From the NCBI GenBank assembly GCA_025504975.1, contig JANUWI010000006.1, positions 1,302,001 through 1,366,000 on the forward strand: 64,000 nucleotides of DNA. Reading direction: 5' to 3'. This stretch comes from Plenodomus lindquistii. Taxonomy: Eukaryota; Ascomycota; Dothideomycetes; Pleosporales; Leptosphaeriaceae. Positions within the stretch are counted from its first letter, which is position 1. Every line of letters starts with the position of its first letter. A model generated the notes under the pieces. It saw nothing but the letters and a program-made list of their open reading frames with translations. It was not told where the DNA came from and did no database searches. Of this stretch, positions 1 through 12,391 are shown piece after piece. The translations under genes and the position numbers were made by a program.

Positions 1-1
1 T

Positions 2-1499
2 CCGTATGAGCAGCCACCCATGTCTCGTCTGGGTGCTCCTAAACCTGCGCATACAGCTCGTCAAATGCAAAAGACGACGCAAATGTATGTTAGTCAAAAG
101 GCCAACATGTTCAACAGTGGAGAGAGCGCTCGTTCCTCCAGTCGAAGCCCAACAAAACAAGAGCCTCCGAGGGCTGCCTCACCACAACCACCTCGTGCTG
201 TCAGTCCGCGACCCAGTCTATACACAGCACAGCAACCTGCTCAGAACTCGTACCGCACCGCTCAACAGCCACCCGCTTCGCCATCCACGTACCAACCTAC
301 GCAACGACAGCAACCACAACAACAGCAGCAGCAGCAGCAAGCTTCTCCAGCCCAGCAGCAACAACCTTCCCCGGCACAGCAACGTCAACAACCTTCCCCG
401 GCACAGCAACGTCAACAACCTTCCCCGGCACAGCAACGTCAACAACCTGCCCCGGCACAACAGCGTCAACAACCTGCCCCGGTACAACAGCGTCAACAAC
501 CGCCGCCATTGCAACAACAGCGACCAACACCAGCCGCCCAACAACAACGACCACCATCAGTCGCTCAGCAACAGAGGCCATCATCAGTCGCCCAACAACA
601 GCGACCACCATCGGTCGCTCAGCAACAAAGGCCACCATCAGCTGCTCGCCAACAGCCGCAGACACAACCCCAGCCACAGCCCCAGCAACAAGCGCCTCCA
701 GCAACTTCCTCGTTCAGCAGGACCGCATCTCCCAACCCCTACGCTGCTGCCTCTAACAGCACCCCTCGACCAAGAGCTCAAACTACCACCACTCCCGCTC
801 AAGCCTACGGTACACCCATGAGCCGCAACTCCTACGCTGCCTCTACTCGCGGCGCCTCCCCAAGCGTCCGCGCGCCCTCACCTCAACCCCCACAACCCGC
901 CTTCGCTCAGCCTCAATCCTCTTCTCGTCCCCAATCCCGCGCCGCACCCAGCTCCCGGGCTCCAAGCCCCCAACCAGCATTCCGCCAATCCTTCGACGAA
1001 CGACCCTCCAGCTCTCGAAGCAACAACATGTCGCTCGCGCTCTCCACGGCAGGCAGCGAACGAGGCGACGGCAGTGTATACGGTGGCAGTGTTCGCGGGC
1101 GTGCGGGCACAGCGCCTCGTCCCCAAAGTTCGTACTATGGGGGTGGAAGTAGTGGAAGCGTATACAACGGCGGATCAGGCAGCTCTGTGCGCGCAGAAAG
1201 CAGAGCGAGGAGCAAGAGTTTGGCCGAGCCAAAGAATTATAACAGCCAAGGGCGTGAGATTTTGAACTACTGTAAGTTGTTCCGACACACAATATTAACA
1301 TGGAACAAGATAGACTAACGGATGTGTAGCTCGTGCCATGTATTCATACGCCGCGCAGATTCCAGAGGAATTAGGCTTCCAAAAGGGCGATATTCTAGCA
1401 GTACTGAGGTTGCAGGATGATGGTTGGTGGGAGGCTGAGGCGGTAGGGAAACAAGGACGACCTGGTTTGGTACCGAGTAATTATCTACAGGCTTGTTAG
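2..1499 (+). CDS. C-terminal part of an SH3-domain protein (Cdc15/Imp2-like?), 5' truncated
   Basis: The reading frame is already open at base 2, so the gene starts outside the window. Exon ..1271 and exon 1330..1499 are joined across a 58-nt intron (donor GTAAGT, branch CTAAC, acceptor TAG) and the frame closes at TAG 1497-1499. The visible protein is a long Q/P/S-rich disordered linker followed by a C-terminal SH3 domain, with the motifs AMYSYAAQ, GWWEAE and GLVPSNYLQ. SH3 domains bind proline-rich partners. A low-complexity linker ending in a terminal SH3 is the layout of fungal F-BAR scaffold proteins of the cytokinetic ring and cortical actin patches (Cdc15/Imp2/Hof1), but the F-BAR half is not in the window, so the family is inferred. 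The linker is encoded partly by 27-bp tandem repeats. Confidence is high for the SH3 domain and moderate for the family. Confidence 0.8.
363..657 (+). repeat. Two blocks of 27-bp coding minisatellite
   Basis: Block 1 (about 363-497) has five 27-bp copies with the phase marker ACCTTCCCC or ACCTGCCCC at 363, 390, 417, 444 and 471. It encodes QQPSPAQQR-type nonapeptides. Block 2 (about 551-657) has four 27-bp copies starting at 551, 578, 605 and 632 and encodes RPPSVAQQQ-type nonapeptides. Both units are multiples of three, so copy-number change would keep the frame. Confidence 0.85.
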
Positions 1500-2001
1500 A
1501 GGGGGCGTCACGTCACAGCATGTCTCGGGAGATGCTGTGGGAGGAACGAGGGCACGACGGACGATGTTGGATTCTTGGTAATTCTTTTCTGGGATGCTTT
1601 TGAACGCAGCGATTGATATGAGGGGTTCTAGCGTTGTTGTTATGTTTTTGCGTATTACCCTCGCTTTTTGTGGACTTGCGCTATTGTTTGGCGTTCTGGG
1701 AACTGGATAAGAGAGATATTTTTGAATGACAAGGGGAAGAGGGCGGATTGTATATAAGAATTGTGTGTCATGGTGACGATGATGAAATCTGAATTCTCGC
1801 TCGCTCCCAAGATGAGATGTGAATAGAGATCTTGTCACTTATATGAAATGACCTTGTGTTAATTCTGTAAACTTGACTTAGCATTCATGCGGTTAGCATG
1901 TAATTTCATTTGTTAACTCTTACAAAGTCGGCTCAGTGTACCACCCAAACATTAAGTTCTCTCAAACCCCCAACTCACAAGAACAGTGATGATACAGATC
2001 T
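1500..2001. other. Tail-to-tail intergenic region
   Basis: About 500 bp between two convergent stop codons. It is moderately AT-rich and presumably holds both 3' UTRs. I see no convincing gene or repeat in it. Confidence 0.5.
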
Positions 2002-3189
2002 CTACAACTCCATCTCATCGTCTTCCCAAACCGCAATTCCGCTGTCCTGCACTCCTTGCTCCTCGCTCTGCACACTCTCACTCTGCCTCCTTACATCGCT
2101 TAGATCTGCGTCGCTGGTATCCGCGCTACTTCTGCCTCTCCCTCTCTGATTCCTCTCACTAGAATCCCTCCTCCTGCTAGGAAGTGGCGGCAGCGGTCTC
2201 GCTCTCTCAAATCCAAGCCCAACTCCAAGTCCTACATCCCCACTATCCGCAATCCGATTGCCCAACCCACCATCCTCCAACCTCCCACCACGCCCCCCAA
2301 CCCCCAACCTAATATACACCCCCACATCCCCCAACAACCCCGATCTCGCCACCCCATCCCACCCCATCCCCGTTGCTTTTATTCTCGCGCGAAAATCCGC
2401 ATACTGGTGATATACATCCTGCCACTTTTCCGTATCGGCGTTCTGATCCCCAGCACCCATTTGCACTACATCGCGTTGACTCCAGTGACTCGCCACCGCA
2501 TCAAAGAAGAGGTGGCGGAGTGCTGCGAGACAATCTACATCCTGTGGGCGTAGCTGTTGCTGTTGTCCTTGATGTTCTTCTGCAAACGGGGGAAGAGGAA
2601 AACCCGCTGTTCGCGTGCAAATAAACGCCACATCGCTCGCACGTATACAGCTTTTGTCCGCACAGCTTTTTGTATCGTTTGCGCCGGGCAGGAATAGAGC
2701 GTGCAGGTGGTGTAGTGCCGCGACGCTGTAGTCCTGACTTCCGAGGAAGGAGCCGAGAAGACAGGATTGCACGTGTGTGCGTAGGAAGTGGTAGCTTGAA
2801 ACGTGTTTGTTTACGCTGTAGATGCTGCTGTGGAGGTAGTCTGCGTAGTTTTGGAAAGCTTGGGAGGAGTGTTGAGTGAGAGTGATGATCTTGTCTGATT
2901 TGCCGTCTAGTATCGAGGCGAGGAGGGTGGAGTGTTGGATTAGAAGGGCGCGGGGGAGGTAGAAAGGTCGTTGGGTGGAGGGATCGGGGCCGACGATGAG
3001 TTTTATGAGTAGTGGAGGGCTATTGGGGTAGGTGGGGGGAGCCACGGTGATTGAGATGGAGGTTTCTGAGACGACGACTGGGAATGGTGAAGGGGGTTTG
3101 GAGGTGGGGTCGGCGATGGCGGTCTGGAAGTAGGCGTTCTTTTTCACTTGGGAGGTTATATCCGTGAGCGGTTTGCGGGGGGAGACCAT
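2002..3189 (-). CDS. BTB/POZ-like domain protein, hypothetical
   Basis: Single exon of 395 aa. The first true ATG is at 3189-3187; the frame stays open upstream to about 3282 but only from a TTG. Residues of about 60-180 read like a fungal BTB/POZ-related module. A hydrophobic strand (LLIKLIVG) leads into a segment on residues that take the protein from native to displayed state (FYLPRALLIQHSTLLASIL), then a helical stretch ending near HLHALFLPG. In this fungal class the module mediates protein-protein contacts and often adapts cullin-3, but most members are uncharacterised. The C-terminus is rich in R/S/D/E and probably disordered. The gene is convergent with the SH3 gene and lies about 200 bp downstream of the interrupted membrane-protein gene on the same strand. 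Function unknown. Confidence 0.7.
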   Translation of the reverse strand: MVSPRKPLTDITSQVKKNAYFQTAIADPTSKPPSPFPVVVSETSISITVAPPTYPNSPPLLIKLIVGPDPSTQRPFYLPRALLIQHSTLLASILDGKSDKIITLTQHSSQAFQNYADYLHSSIYSVNKHVSSYHFLRTHVQSCLLGSFLGSQDYSVAALHHLHALFLPGANDTKSCADKSCIRASDVAFICTRTAGFPLPPFAEEHQGQQQQLRPQDVDCLAALRHLFFDAVASHWSQRDVVQMGAGDQNADTEKWQDVYHQYADFRARIKATGMGWDGVARSGLLGDVGVYIRLGVGGRGGRLEDGGLGNRIADSGDVGLGVGLGFERARPLPPLPSRRRDSSERNQRGRGRSSADTSDADLSDVRRQSESVQSEEQGVQDSGIAVWEDDEMEL

Positions 3190-3389
3190 GGTCGTGGGTG
3201 TGAGGTGGATTAGTGGTTGCGGTTTGGGTGAGGGAAATAGTGTTGTTGTTGGTCGTTCGTTTGTACTGATGACGGTGGGCAAACGGAGATATCATCACGT
3301 GGCAACTGTGACGCGACTGAGGCCGTGGGCATCGGACCATGAAATAGAGATGAATTGAGAGCTAGAGACGACCAACAGAAGACCACAAC

Positions 3390-4628
3390 TTACTGCGGAC
3401 CTGGATCCTTTTCGGCTCCTTCAGCCTCACCAGACACAGTACTCTTTCGCGCTGATTTGCTCGTTTGCACAGGAAACTTCTCCAGACTCTCGTACCACTG
3501 CAGCACATTCGCTATCAGAAAAGCCCAGCTCCCCCAGAACGAGATGAGGCAGGATTGGTATTGTGCCCATCTGCTTTTATCGTATCCGATGGCGGAGCAG
3601 ATCAGGAATCCGATGCCGCCAATGAGATTCCACAATCCGACCCACCAGCCCAGTGTACGAGGAGCGGGTTTCCACCACTTCGACTGTGTCTCGAACATGA
3701 AGAGTGTACCAGAGATGATAAAGACGAAGCCGCTCACGACCTGTGGTGTCCAAAAGAGGCTGATGACGAGGGGTCGTGACAGTCGATCGTAGATACCGGG
3801 CAGGGAGACCAAGCCCGCGATCCAAAAAATCGATGAGCCTACGAGTTGAGTAATTGAAGAGAGAAATCCGAGGTCGTGCATGTAGTGCGTGCGAAGAAGT
3901 TCTCTCGAAGGCCACTAGACCCAGGAACGATCTTTCGAGTCTGTCGCTTTTCCCAAAGTCTTGCTACTGCTGCAGCCCTGGCCTACAAGATTTCTCTTGT
4001 TGAGATGATGATGCGAACATTCTGCTTTTGCTGGCTGCAGACTGCTACCAGCCTCATCCTCATCTACACGCTCCAGAGCCGTTTCGACCGCCCATCCAAA
4101 GCAGCCCTCGCTGTTCTCATTGACAGCTTCTTCCAATTGTAAGATGGCGCCAAATATAAACACTGTAGCGCTGACGAATACTGTTATCCCACCACCGTAC
4201 AGCTCTTCGTTTTTGAATTCGGTATCCGGCCGCACAAGCGGAAGCCATACGAAGAACGCGTTGGCAACGCTTACCACGCTGCCGATTGTGGAGACGATCG
4301 CAACATCAAACGATATGTCCCACAATGGATAGTATGTGAGCATGCGCTATATGCTGTGGGCAACGTACTTGAATGATGTAGTTGAGCGAGGTGCAGACTT
4401 CAGTGTTGCGTTTGCCTTGCCATCTTCAATGACTACAGCGTGGCGTCCTTTCCGATTGTCGCGTGATGTCCATTTGAATCGGAAGTCCGGTCTGTCTTCG
4501 AGGCGAAATCGTGCTCTGGTTGGGTTGAGGAACGAGAATGGGCCTGTGACACGGTCGTCTTCGAGGTGCATGTCGGGGTCATGGCGGAAGGGCTCGCGCA
4601 CGGGCTCGAAGACCTGGTTACGCGGCAT
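3390..4628 (-). pseudogene. Six-TM integral membrane protein frame interrupted by two in-frame TAG codons
   Basis: Three ORF pieces (4628-4350, 4346-3918, 3914-3390) lie in one frame with no shift between them, separated only by single TAG codons at 4349-4347 (codon 94) and 3917-3915 (codon 238). Read through, the frame is 412 aa. It has an N-terminal polar domain (MPRNQVFEPV...), then about six hydrophobic segments: FDVAIVSTIGSVV, GGITVFVSATVFIFG, FLSSITQLVGSSIFW, VISLFWTPQVVSGFVF, GWWVGLWNLIGGIGF and FWGSWAFLIANVLQW. Both TAGs fall where I recall Trp in this fungal membrane-protein family: SI[TAG]RMLTYYP and SWV[TAG]WPSREL. I found no GT-AG intron of realistic size that removes either stop; the nearest donor, GTACGT at the first site, would give an intron of 22 nt or less. 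This is a recent pseudogene, or its mRNA is recoded. Family function is unknown to me. Confidence 0.7.
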
Positions 4629-7600
4629 AATAATATTGACTGTCGTCTCGATAGTCGCGCACCATCGAATTGGTGAGATACAAGTGCGCCAGCTCAAGGT
4701 TGACTCAAGAGCGCAGTGGTGCGGCTTTCAGTTCATCCCGCCGTGGCCGAGGGTTAGTCTGAAGATCAAGAAACAGTGGGCTGTATTCAAGATCACTGCG
4801 CACTGTGAACCTGCCTTCTTCGGCAGAGGGACACTCTTACCCATCATGAATGTCGTCGCGTGGTGTTCATGTGGTGTGAAGGTACCACTTGCGTCATGCT
4901 TCGATGTTAGTCATGTGATGACTCAGCCATAACCACAACTCGCTGAGGCTTCAATCTACAGCACACACACGAACGGGTACCATCGCTCCTTACCGCTATC
5001 GCTTTTCTATTTTCTCTCAAGAAGACTGAGGCTATAAGTCTCGAACAGAGTTGTACGGTGTGAGCCCACTTTGCAAATCCTAGATGCTCATTCACACCGG
5101 TACATGATACACTTGCTTCATTATGGACGTGCGAAAGCATGCTTGCACATGCACCGCTTTCCACCCAATCACGAAAGGCAAACAGCTGATGATGCCGCTG
5201 CTTCAGAGAGGACTCTCATCTTCCCTGAGCACTGGATACTACTAGCGGCTGGGTGCGTTCTTAGGTATGGGAACTCTCTAACTATCGCGTGGTGGTAGCT
5301 GCTTCCGTATGGAACTGACATCTCGTCCAACATATATCTAATAATTCACACGCTGGCCTGGTTATCGGCGTATCGCTGGCGCTCTCCTGCTCCGTCTTGC
5401 TAGTGCTCGAATTGGACAGTGTACACAAAAGTCAAGCCAGCCTGGCTGGGATAGCTACCTGTATATAGTATTGATACTGAAAACATGCTCGCCCACAGTT
5501 TGTCAAATCCCAAGCGGTTTTTTGGCCTTCATACTATGATGAGTGTGATACGGAAAGTGTCCATGTCGCTCTACTGTTCGTAGCATCTGACCGTCTCTTC
5601 AACGGTAAATGTTGAAACCTACGTTTTGATGCTGCGTACCAGCCATTCCACTCCAAATGCTTTTGTGCTATCACTGCGATCGACACTGACGTATATCAAC
5701 TCTACGTCTCAATTTACGCAGGCTGGCTTATGCTGGCACCTTAACGTACTAGCGGTCTGAGCGGTGAAGTTGACAAGGTAATTTCCAATTTCCGACACAT
5801 GCATATCTACCTTCCGCGTTGAGGCGGAAGCATCGCTATCCGGCGGGAAGTAAATGATCTGGCATATGCAGATTCAACACAAACTTCTGACTGGGATCAA
5901 GCTCGAGACGTCGTAACAGACTTCTCGAAAATGTGCGATCCAGATGCAGATCGCCCATGGTAGGCGATCACTATATAGACTAGAGACTTGCACGTCTCGA
6001 CCAGGGCACGTTATAATGGCGATGTCTATATGAGAAGACTGATAGCATTGTCAGGCAACGCGGACAGAAAAATTTGCTCATGCGTACCCAACATCATCCA
6101 TCATGTGTTCCCAACGAGTCTTACATATTGATGGTTCCCAATTAGTCCCAAAAAATAGCATCGTCAAAAATAGCATATCGCCGTCGTGAATGTGGGGAAC
6201 CACGCCAAAATTGGTTATGGTTCGTATTTGGAATGGGACCCACCCGTACTCGAAAATAGCATAGTTTCGATACTACAGCGGCGCAGTCGACTACGAAATC
6301 ACAATGTTGACCCAGTTGCTTTCAGACGAAATTGGGATACTGATGGCATTGAGCGGGTTTGCGGACGTATACTTGCGACACGCAAGACGAGTCGTGTTGG
6401 AGGCTGTGATGATGGGAAGCCTCAAATGCTGGCAGCCTTACGCCCACCAACATCGCCGCTGTCACCAGCGAAACGCACACTCAGTCGGCGACATCACCTG
6501 CAAGGCATCCAGCATCATTTCCCCGGGAACGCCGATGGCGCTTTCGATGTTGGTTGCAGTTTTGCAAATTGCCGGTGAAATTGTCGTTGTTTGTCCTTGT
6601 GGTCGCTTTACCCCGACCTCGCCTCCTCCATGCATCTGCCACCAGCGTCTAGAACGACACCACGCAACGCCCAGGACCACTCAACTCGATTCCAAGCGCC
6701 GATAGCCGGTCCGTGTAGACATATGGTTCGCGAGGCTGCAATACGGTAACTAGGCTGACTATGCAACCGCCCGACCGATGTAATCGACCTATTCTCAGGC
6801 CCCCCCCCCACAACGCCGCGAGACCGCATACATGACCTGCATCAGGTGTATGTGTAGCTTGCGTTGTCTCAGCCGTGCCCCGTTTCTACATCTCGGATGT
6901 CGGAAGACACAGCTCGATGCGCAGTATAATTGTGGTGCTGGGCGTTACGCGCAATATCTTGTTGGCGGCGTCATGGAAGGTCAGCGTTTGGAGGGTGACA
7001 GATGATGCATTGTGTGTGTATCAGTCATCGCAGGGCGAAGGCGTCCACGTCTTCACTGGGCGTCAGCTGATGACATTTGTGGAGAGCTTTCGGAGCTGGT
7101 GCATCCTTGATGTGAGGTTGTTTCACGTTTTGTCACGGGGAGATGGGGCAGGCGAGTTGATGAGGCGCTCGACGTAGGCTTCGTGGCTATGTTTACACAA
7201 GCGCCCGGTGTAAGCGGAATGGCGATGTCATCATGTTGGCATGGCCATGCAATGTCCTGAGTACTGACCAAGTGTACCGTGAGACCGTCAGAACGTGCCA
7301 TGTGAACATGGAACTTGGAGATGACGTTTCGTGGAGGTGGGTTGTTGTATCTGCGGCTGAGACTGTCAGGATATCCACATATATTAGGAAAGAGCCAGTA
7401 GACTAGCTAGTCATCTTTGAAATGAGCGGCCGGCATAGTAGGTTTAGGACACAGATCTGGAAACTCGATATGTACCTGTAATGGAGTCTGCAATCGTCCC
7501 GTGGTGACCACGTGTGCTTACTCCAAGATCTCATGAAATGCATGTCCTTCTAGGCAACCGCGAATTGAAACATGTAGCAACTGGTCGATCTGCTTGCCTG

Positions 7601-10600
7601 CTAGCGATAATTGCCTTCTACTTGAGCACTGTTGGTCACACATATTGGAGGGAACATTGCGTCGTTACTTTTCATGTGCAAAAAGGCAGAGGTATTCATA
7701 GACGAAGAAGCCCTCAGTTAACTCATGTCGATGTGTTTGAAAGATGAAGACAGCTATGTTGGTGCGTTGATCAAGTGCCTCTCGACCACTCCTAGCTCCC
7801 TTTACGGAACATCCCTCTGCACAATCTAGGAACGCAGGCGTCAGCTCCATTATGATTGTCTCTACTGTATTTGTTGGGTCATAATGAAGCCGGTCGTTAA
7901 CATAGACATCAGCGCTCTGTAACACAAACTCTATAATACATCGCCAACTGACGCCGAACTTATACCATGAGTAGTTGTCCACTGCACAGGTAGCGAAGTG
8001 AGACTATGACGCACGTCTCGGAGGTCGATTGTCCTCGACGCAATATCACTTGTTGGAAATCATGGGGAGTAATTTCCCATGGGGGCGTCTCAAGAGGCCA
8101 CAGAAGGTCCGAAGCCTCTGCCGCTCTGAATTTCCCTGGAGAGTCGAATAAGGTTTCCAATTCGCGAATCGTTGCCGCTTCCCGAACGGTACCGTGCACA
8201 GGTGTTTCAGACAGAGTGACGGAAAGTCAGATTTAGTAGGCGTGTTCTCATAGGGACATCTGAGGCGGTACTGCGGCAGGGTCTCATTGGTCACTTGACA
8301 CGAGGACGCGTTGACTTTGGTGCTGAGCCAGTGAGGCGGTTGTTATTTGGAGTCATTGAACTCTTGACGCTCCAGATTGCAAGGCTAGTAGTGCGGAGGC
8401 GTGTGGCTTAGACTGGTAATGCGAAGTGGATCACAGATGAACTCTCCAATCTGTCGCAAACGTCAGGTATACAGTAAAGCTTTGCCATCCGTAGGTCGAG
8501 CAGATTGTAAACAATAGACAAGGTAGATTTGTGATCTGATTGCAGAACGCTAATAGCTGGTCTTACTGTGTCATAGACAAATACTATTATGGTTGCGCTG
8601 AGCTGAGGAAATCGCACGGTATGCCATTGAAAAAAAAGTTCCCCAGAAGCACCTCCTCGAATAGGGCTGAACAGCGCCAGTCTTGCATCTTGCCTTTGAT
8701 TTTTAGGGACTGGTGAAGAAGTACTGGGTAATTCTTTTTGTGGAGAGGATCGTCGGGGCACCGCTAAGATCTGACATCAGCGTGCAGCATCATAGTGTAT
8801 AGTTGCGTAAGGTGGACCATTAGCCTAGACATGATGGCATACTACCACATGAATCTGATCGTTAACCGCAAAGGAATGGAATCTTTTGCTCCGTGGAGCA
8901 CTGCACTACGATCGTGGATCTTGTGGGTAACAGGGTCCCATGGACAATTCTTGTGGAGTTGGGTTTCCAGAATGAGATCTCCATGGCATCATTGGGTGCG
9001 AGGACGTCGATGCCTGAATATTCAGTGTTAATCGGGCCGACTTGGGCGGTATGAACAGGCTTTATAGCCCTGCATAGGTGTACTGGACGAAACGCTACAA
9101 GACACACATAAACGATCACGAGCTGCAGATCCAGCGTAGCAGAGTAATGTTCCGGCACTTCTCTGTGGTTGAGGAAGACGTGTTCGTTGGGATCTGCAAG
9201 GGAGCCACTCGGACAACGCAACACAAACAAGGCTGTTGTGTTGTCATTTGCTGATCAGAGATCGTCCAGAGTACACCAGGGAGTCTGGAATTGTCTTTGG
9301 TTACGCTGCAGAGGATCGTCGCATTGTGTCTGCCTGTTCGCCACGTGACCAAAGCGCGTTCAGATGACCGCAACAAACAATACATCTACAAATTGTGCTT
9401 CCTTGATAGGAGCTGAACTTGATACAAGCCGTACATGGTACTATAGTAAGCAGATGTCGGCGCTGCAGAAAATAACGTTTGAGATTATTGCGTTATCATT
9501 GAATTCTAATCGTGCGCTAGCCTGCACTGGGACTAGCAGATCGCTTGGCTGCGCACTTGTCGGTGAAGGTTCGACTCCACAACGGAGCTCGAGCTTTGTG
9601 GAGTGCACTCGTTGCTCGAGGCCTTCCTTGCGCACATGCATGACGCTGAGTCGAACGCAACCACTTGCCAGCGAAGCTGCGCGAAATGCAGGCCGCAGTC
9701 TCCGAAAACAGAATGAGGCAGCGATTTTTGAGGTCTTCAGGCGGCGCCGCATTCTTCACCCACAAACACAATCATAAAGCGCAGACAGTTTAACGCACTA
9801 TGCCTAGAACTCAGGAGATACGAACAGCACTGGCGACGTGTTCACAGTCATACATATACAAAAAGCGGCTCAATACACCCGTGACCATGCACACGGAAAC
9901 GGCACGATCGTGTCGAAGTTCCATGGACTGTTCGCCAGGGTTATGACAAAGGATGTCAATTTCGCTCAGACGTGATCTTCGCCCTCACAGACTCCCGCTT
10001 GCAACTTTAGCCTACGGGAAGCCACCGGCGTGAACGAATGACGCCGCGAGGCAGAAAAAAAAGAGAAAAAAGCTGCAGCACCTTCGACGGCAGGGTCGCT
10101 TGCGTTGAGGTGTTGCGATCTGGCCCCCTCTAGTGTCGAATCAGCCACGATAAGGCAAGTGTAGCCACTGTTAATCCAACGAGGCGTGCGGTAAGAGATG
10201 AAGACGCCGGCAGTAGAGAGCCGCCCTTGCTACATGCGGTGGTGACGGCCTCTTCTCATGCCAAATCATGGCTTTGGAACGGTTGCGTCGCAATGGCCGC
10301 GGTACCATTGCTTGAAGACATCTCAGACCCAGAGTATGTGGACAACGGCTGGATACTGGGCGAACAGCAAATTGAACAAAGCAGGCGAGCAAGCTGAAGG
10401 CGGTGAGGGCCGTCACAAGACAACAAAAGTTTCAAAGGAGCTTAGCTCAGCTGCCTGTCAAATGATGATTGGCAGCGAAGCAGAAACAATCTCCGATGTC
10501 ATTCGCCGGAAGAGAAATTCTCGAAGACATTGGGGGGACGCCACTGGTGGGTCCGAGTCATCGAGTGGGAATTTTGTCGTGGACCCAAGCAACAGGGACC

Positions 10601-12391
10601 ATCGTTTTGAGGCGCACATTTACACCGTGTACGTTGGTCCGCGTCGTCGAGCAATAATTCGATCAGACCAGTGAGCGAATCAAACATCGGTAGGGCAAAG
10701 GCTGGCTTGACAAGGTTTGTGCAACGCCGTCAAATCAGGCATGGAGCGCCATGTGTAGGTGATTGCCAACGCTTTCTGCCGCTCGAACTGTTCGAACCAG
10801 CTCGCCCTTGCTGTATTTGCTAGGCAGCAATGTTGAGGGCGGGAGCCTGCGTGAGCAACAAAAGTCCATGAGAAGCGCCGGGAGCAAAGGCGACTCCACC
10901 AACGCGAAACCGAAACGTGACCACAAGCTGCTGACAGTCAGTCGTGCCGTCTGGTAGGGCAAAACACCGGGTTCAGGCAGACGGAACAAAGGTCCTGCTG
11001 GCGGCATGACAGTCAGAGATTCAGAAGAGTGCCGCAGCGTTGCGAGATCGTCGTTTGGGCAGCCCGCATTCGTCATGGCCCATGGGCCTCGGAGCCAGCG
11101 AAGACTATCGAACGCCGCCCGTGCGCTCGCGAGTTTTACGAGACGTCGTAAGCATGGGCAGCGTGCTGGGCGGCTTGGACAGCGCTAGACGGCGAATGGC
11201 ATAGCGCCAACCCTCCAGCCTTCTGCTTGGGGCGAGGTGCGGTCGTTTTCGACGCGTGGTGGGTCTGTTTTGCTGGCCGGTGACAAGACGCTGCGATCAG
11301 GGGATCCAATGAACGACTCCCTGCACCGTGGACAGCGCGAGGCTTGGGCAGATTTGCCTTTGCAAGGTGTCCTCTCTGCAAGCTGACCAGCGCTTGTGGA
11401 GACGACAGTGACTGGACGAGTGGACCAGCGCGGTCGCGCCACACACCGCGCGGGTCCGCTACGACTTGCTTGCGCATCGCCCTCTGCCTCGAAGCTGCTG
11501 CGGTGGGCGTCGAGCCCCGGCGGGCCTGTGTGCAGCAGGCGTGTGTGTCACCCACTCGATGCTGACCGGCCGCTGATTCGCCCCTGGTCACAGCCGCCCG
11601 GTGAGCTGCGGATTCCCAGGCGGCATGATTCAAGTGGATCAAGGACAGGCCCCGGCCGCTTGGTAGCTGCATAAGAGGCTTTGGCGGACACAACTAGCGT
11701 TGACTGGGTAAAGACGGCTCACACCATTGCCCCCGGCCTCCCTCACTTTCGCCTCCCTGCTGCAGTTTGGACCACGACGCTGAGACCAGGGTGGGTTGTG
11801 CCAGTGGAACCACACACTAGCGCCCTCTCTGCGTGCCGACGGCCATGGCACACATCGCTGATGGCCTGCACACGGTCTGTAGTCCTGACCTTGTTCGTCA
11901 TAGCGCTGCTCCTTCCCTATATTTACGAAAAACTGGGGCCTGTAATGAGCCAATAGCGGCCGGGGTCCTCGATCTGGAGCCCAGTCTTTATACACCACAG
12001 CCCAGCCGTGCTCATACAACATGCATCATATCCCGCCTCACACTTACACCCATCCCCATCTCAACCTCCATTATACTACACCCACCACCCCCCTCTCACC
12101 ACATTCCTTCGTCAACAATCTACCTCTTCAGTCCCTATCAACCAACCTTCAGCCTTCTCGTCATCTCATCCTGACTCACACTCGACCCATCCACCATCAC
12201 GTCACCTGACCTAGGACTTGGCATCTCCAACGACCTGTGCATAATACGTTGACCTTGTTTTTCTTGAGCTCTCCCTTCAGGACTGCTTGCTTTCTCATCC
12301 GGATCAAAGGTCTTCTTTTTTTTCGGATACTCTAACTCTGTCCTTGAGGCCTTCACTGGACCTGCGAGGACTCTACACTTCTCTCCACAGC
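4629..12391. other. 7.8-kb gene-free block upstream of the kinase gene
   Basis: All ORFs here are under 190 aa, lack recognisable domains, and overlap one another on both strands without joining into intron-spliced models. Base composition looks ordinary, not extremely AT-rich, so it does not resemble a typical RIP-degraded AT block. Local features are three AAAATAGCAT copies (6152-6262), a poly-C run near 6800, a poly-purine A-run near 10057-10070, and a strongly C/T-rich stretch at about 12010-12200. That stretch precedes the kinase start and is probably its core promoter or 5' UTR. No tRNA or transposase was recognised. Confidence 0.5.

Noticed and set aside
6..821. 271-aa plus-strand and other ORFs over the Q/P linker
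   Set aside because: Frame-shifted shadows of the tandem repeats in the SH3 gene; the true frame is fixed by the downstream SH3 domain.
9571..9582. GGTTCGACTCC, a perfect tRNA B-box
   Set aside because: Flanking bases do not form T or acceptor stems and no A-box lies upstream at proper spacing, so not called as a tRNA.
11136..11693. 185-aa minus-strand ORF in the gene-free block
   Set aside because: No hydrophobic core, domain or splice structure; R/S/A-rich composition as expected from chance in GC-rich DNA.
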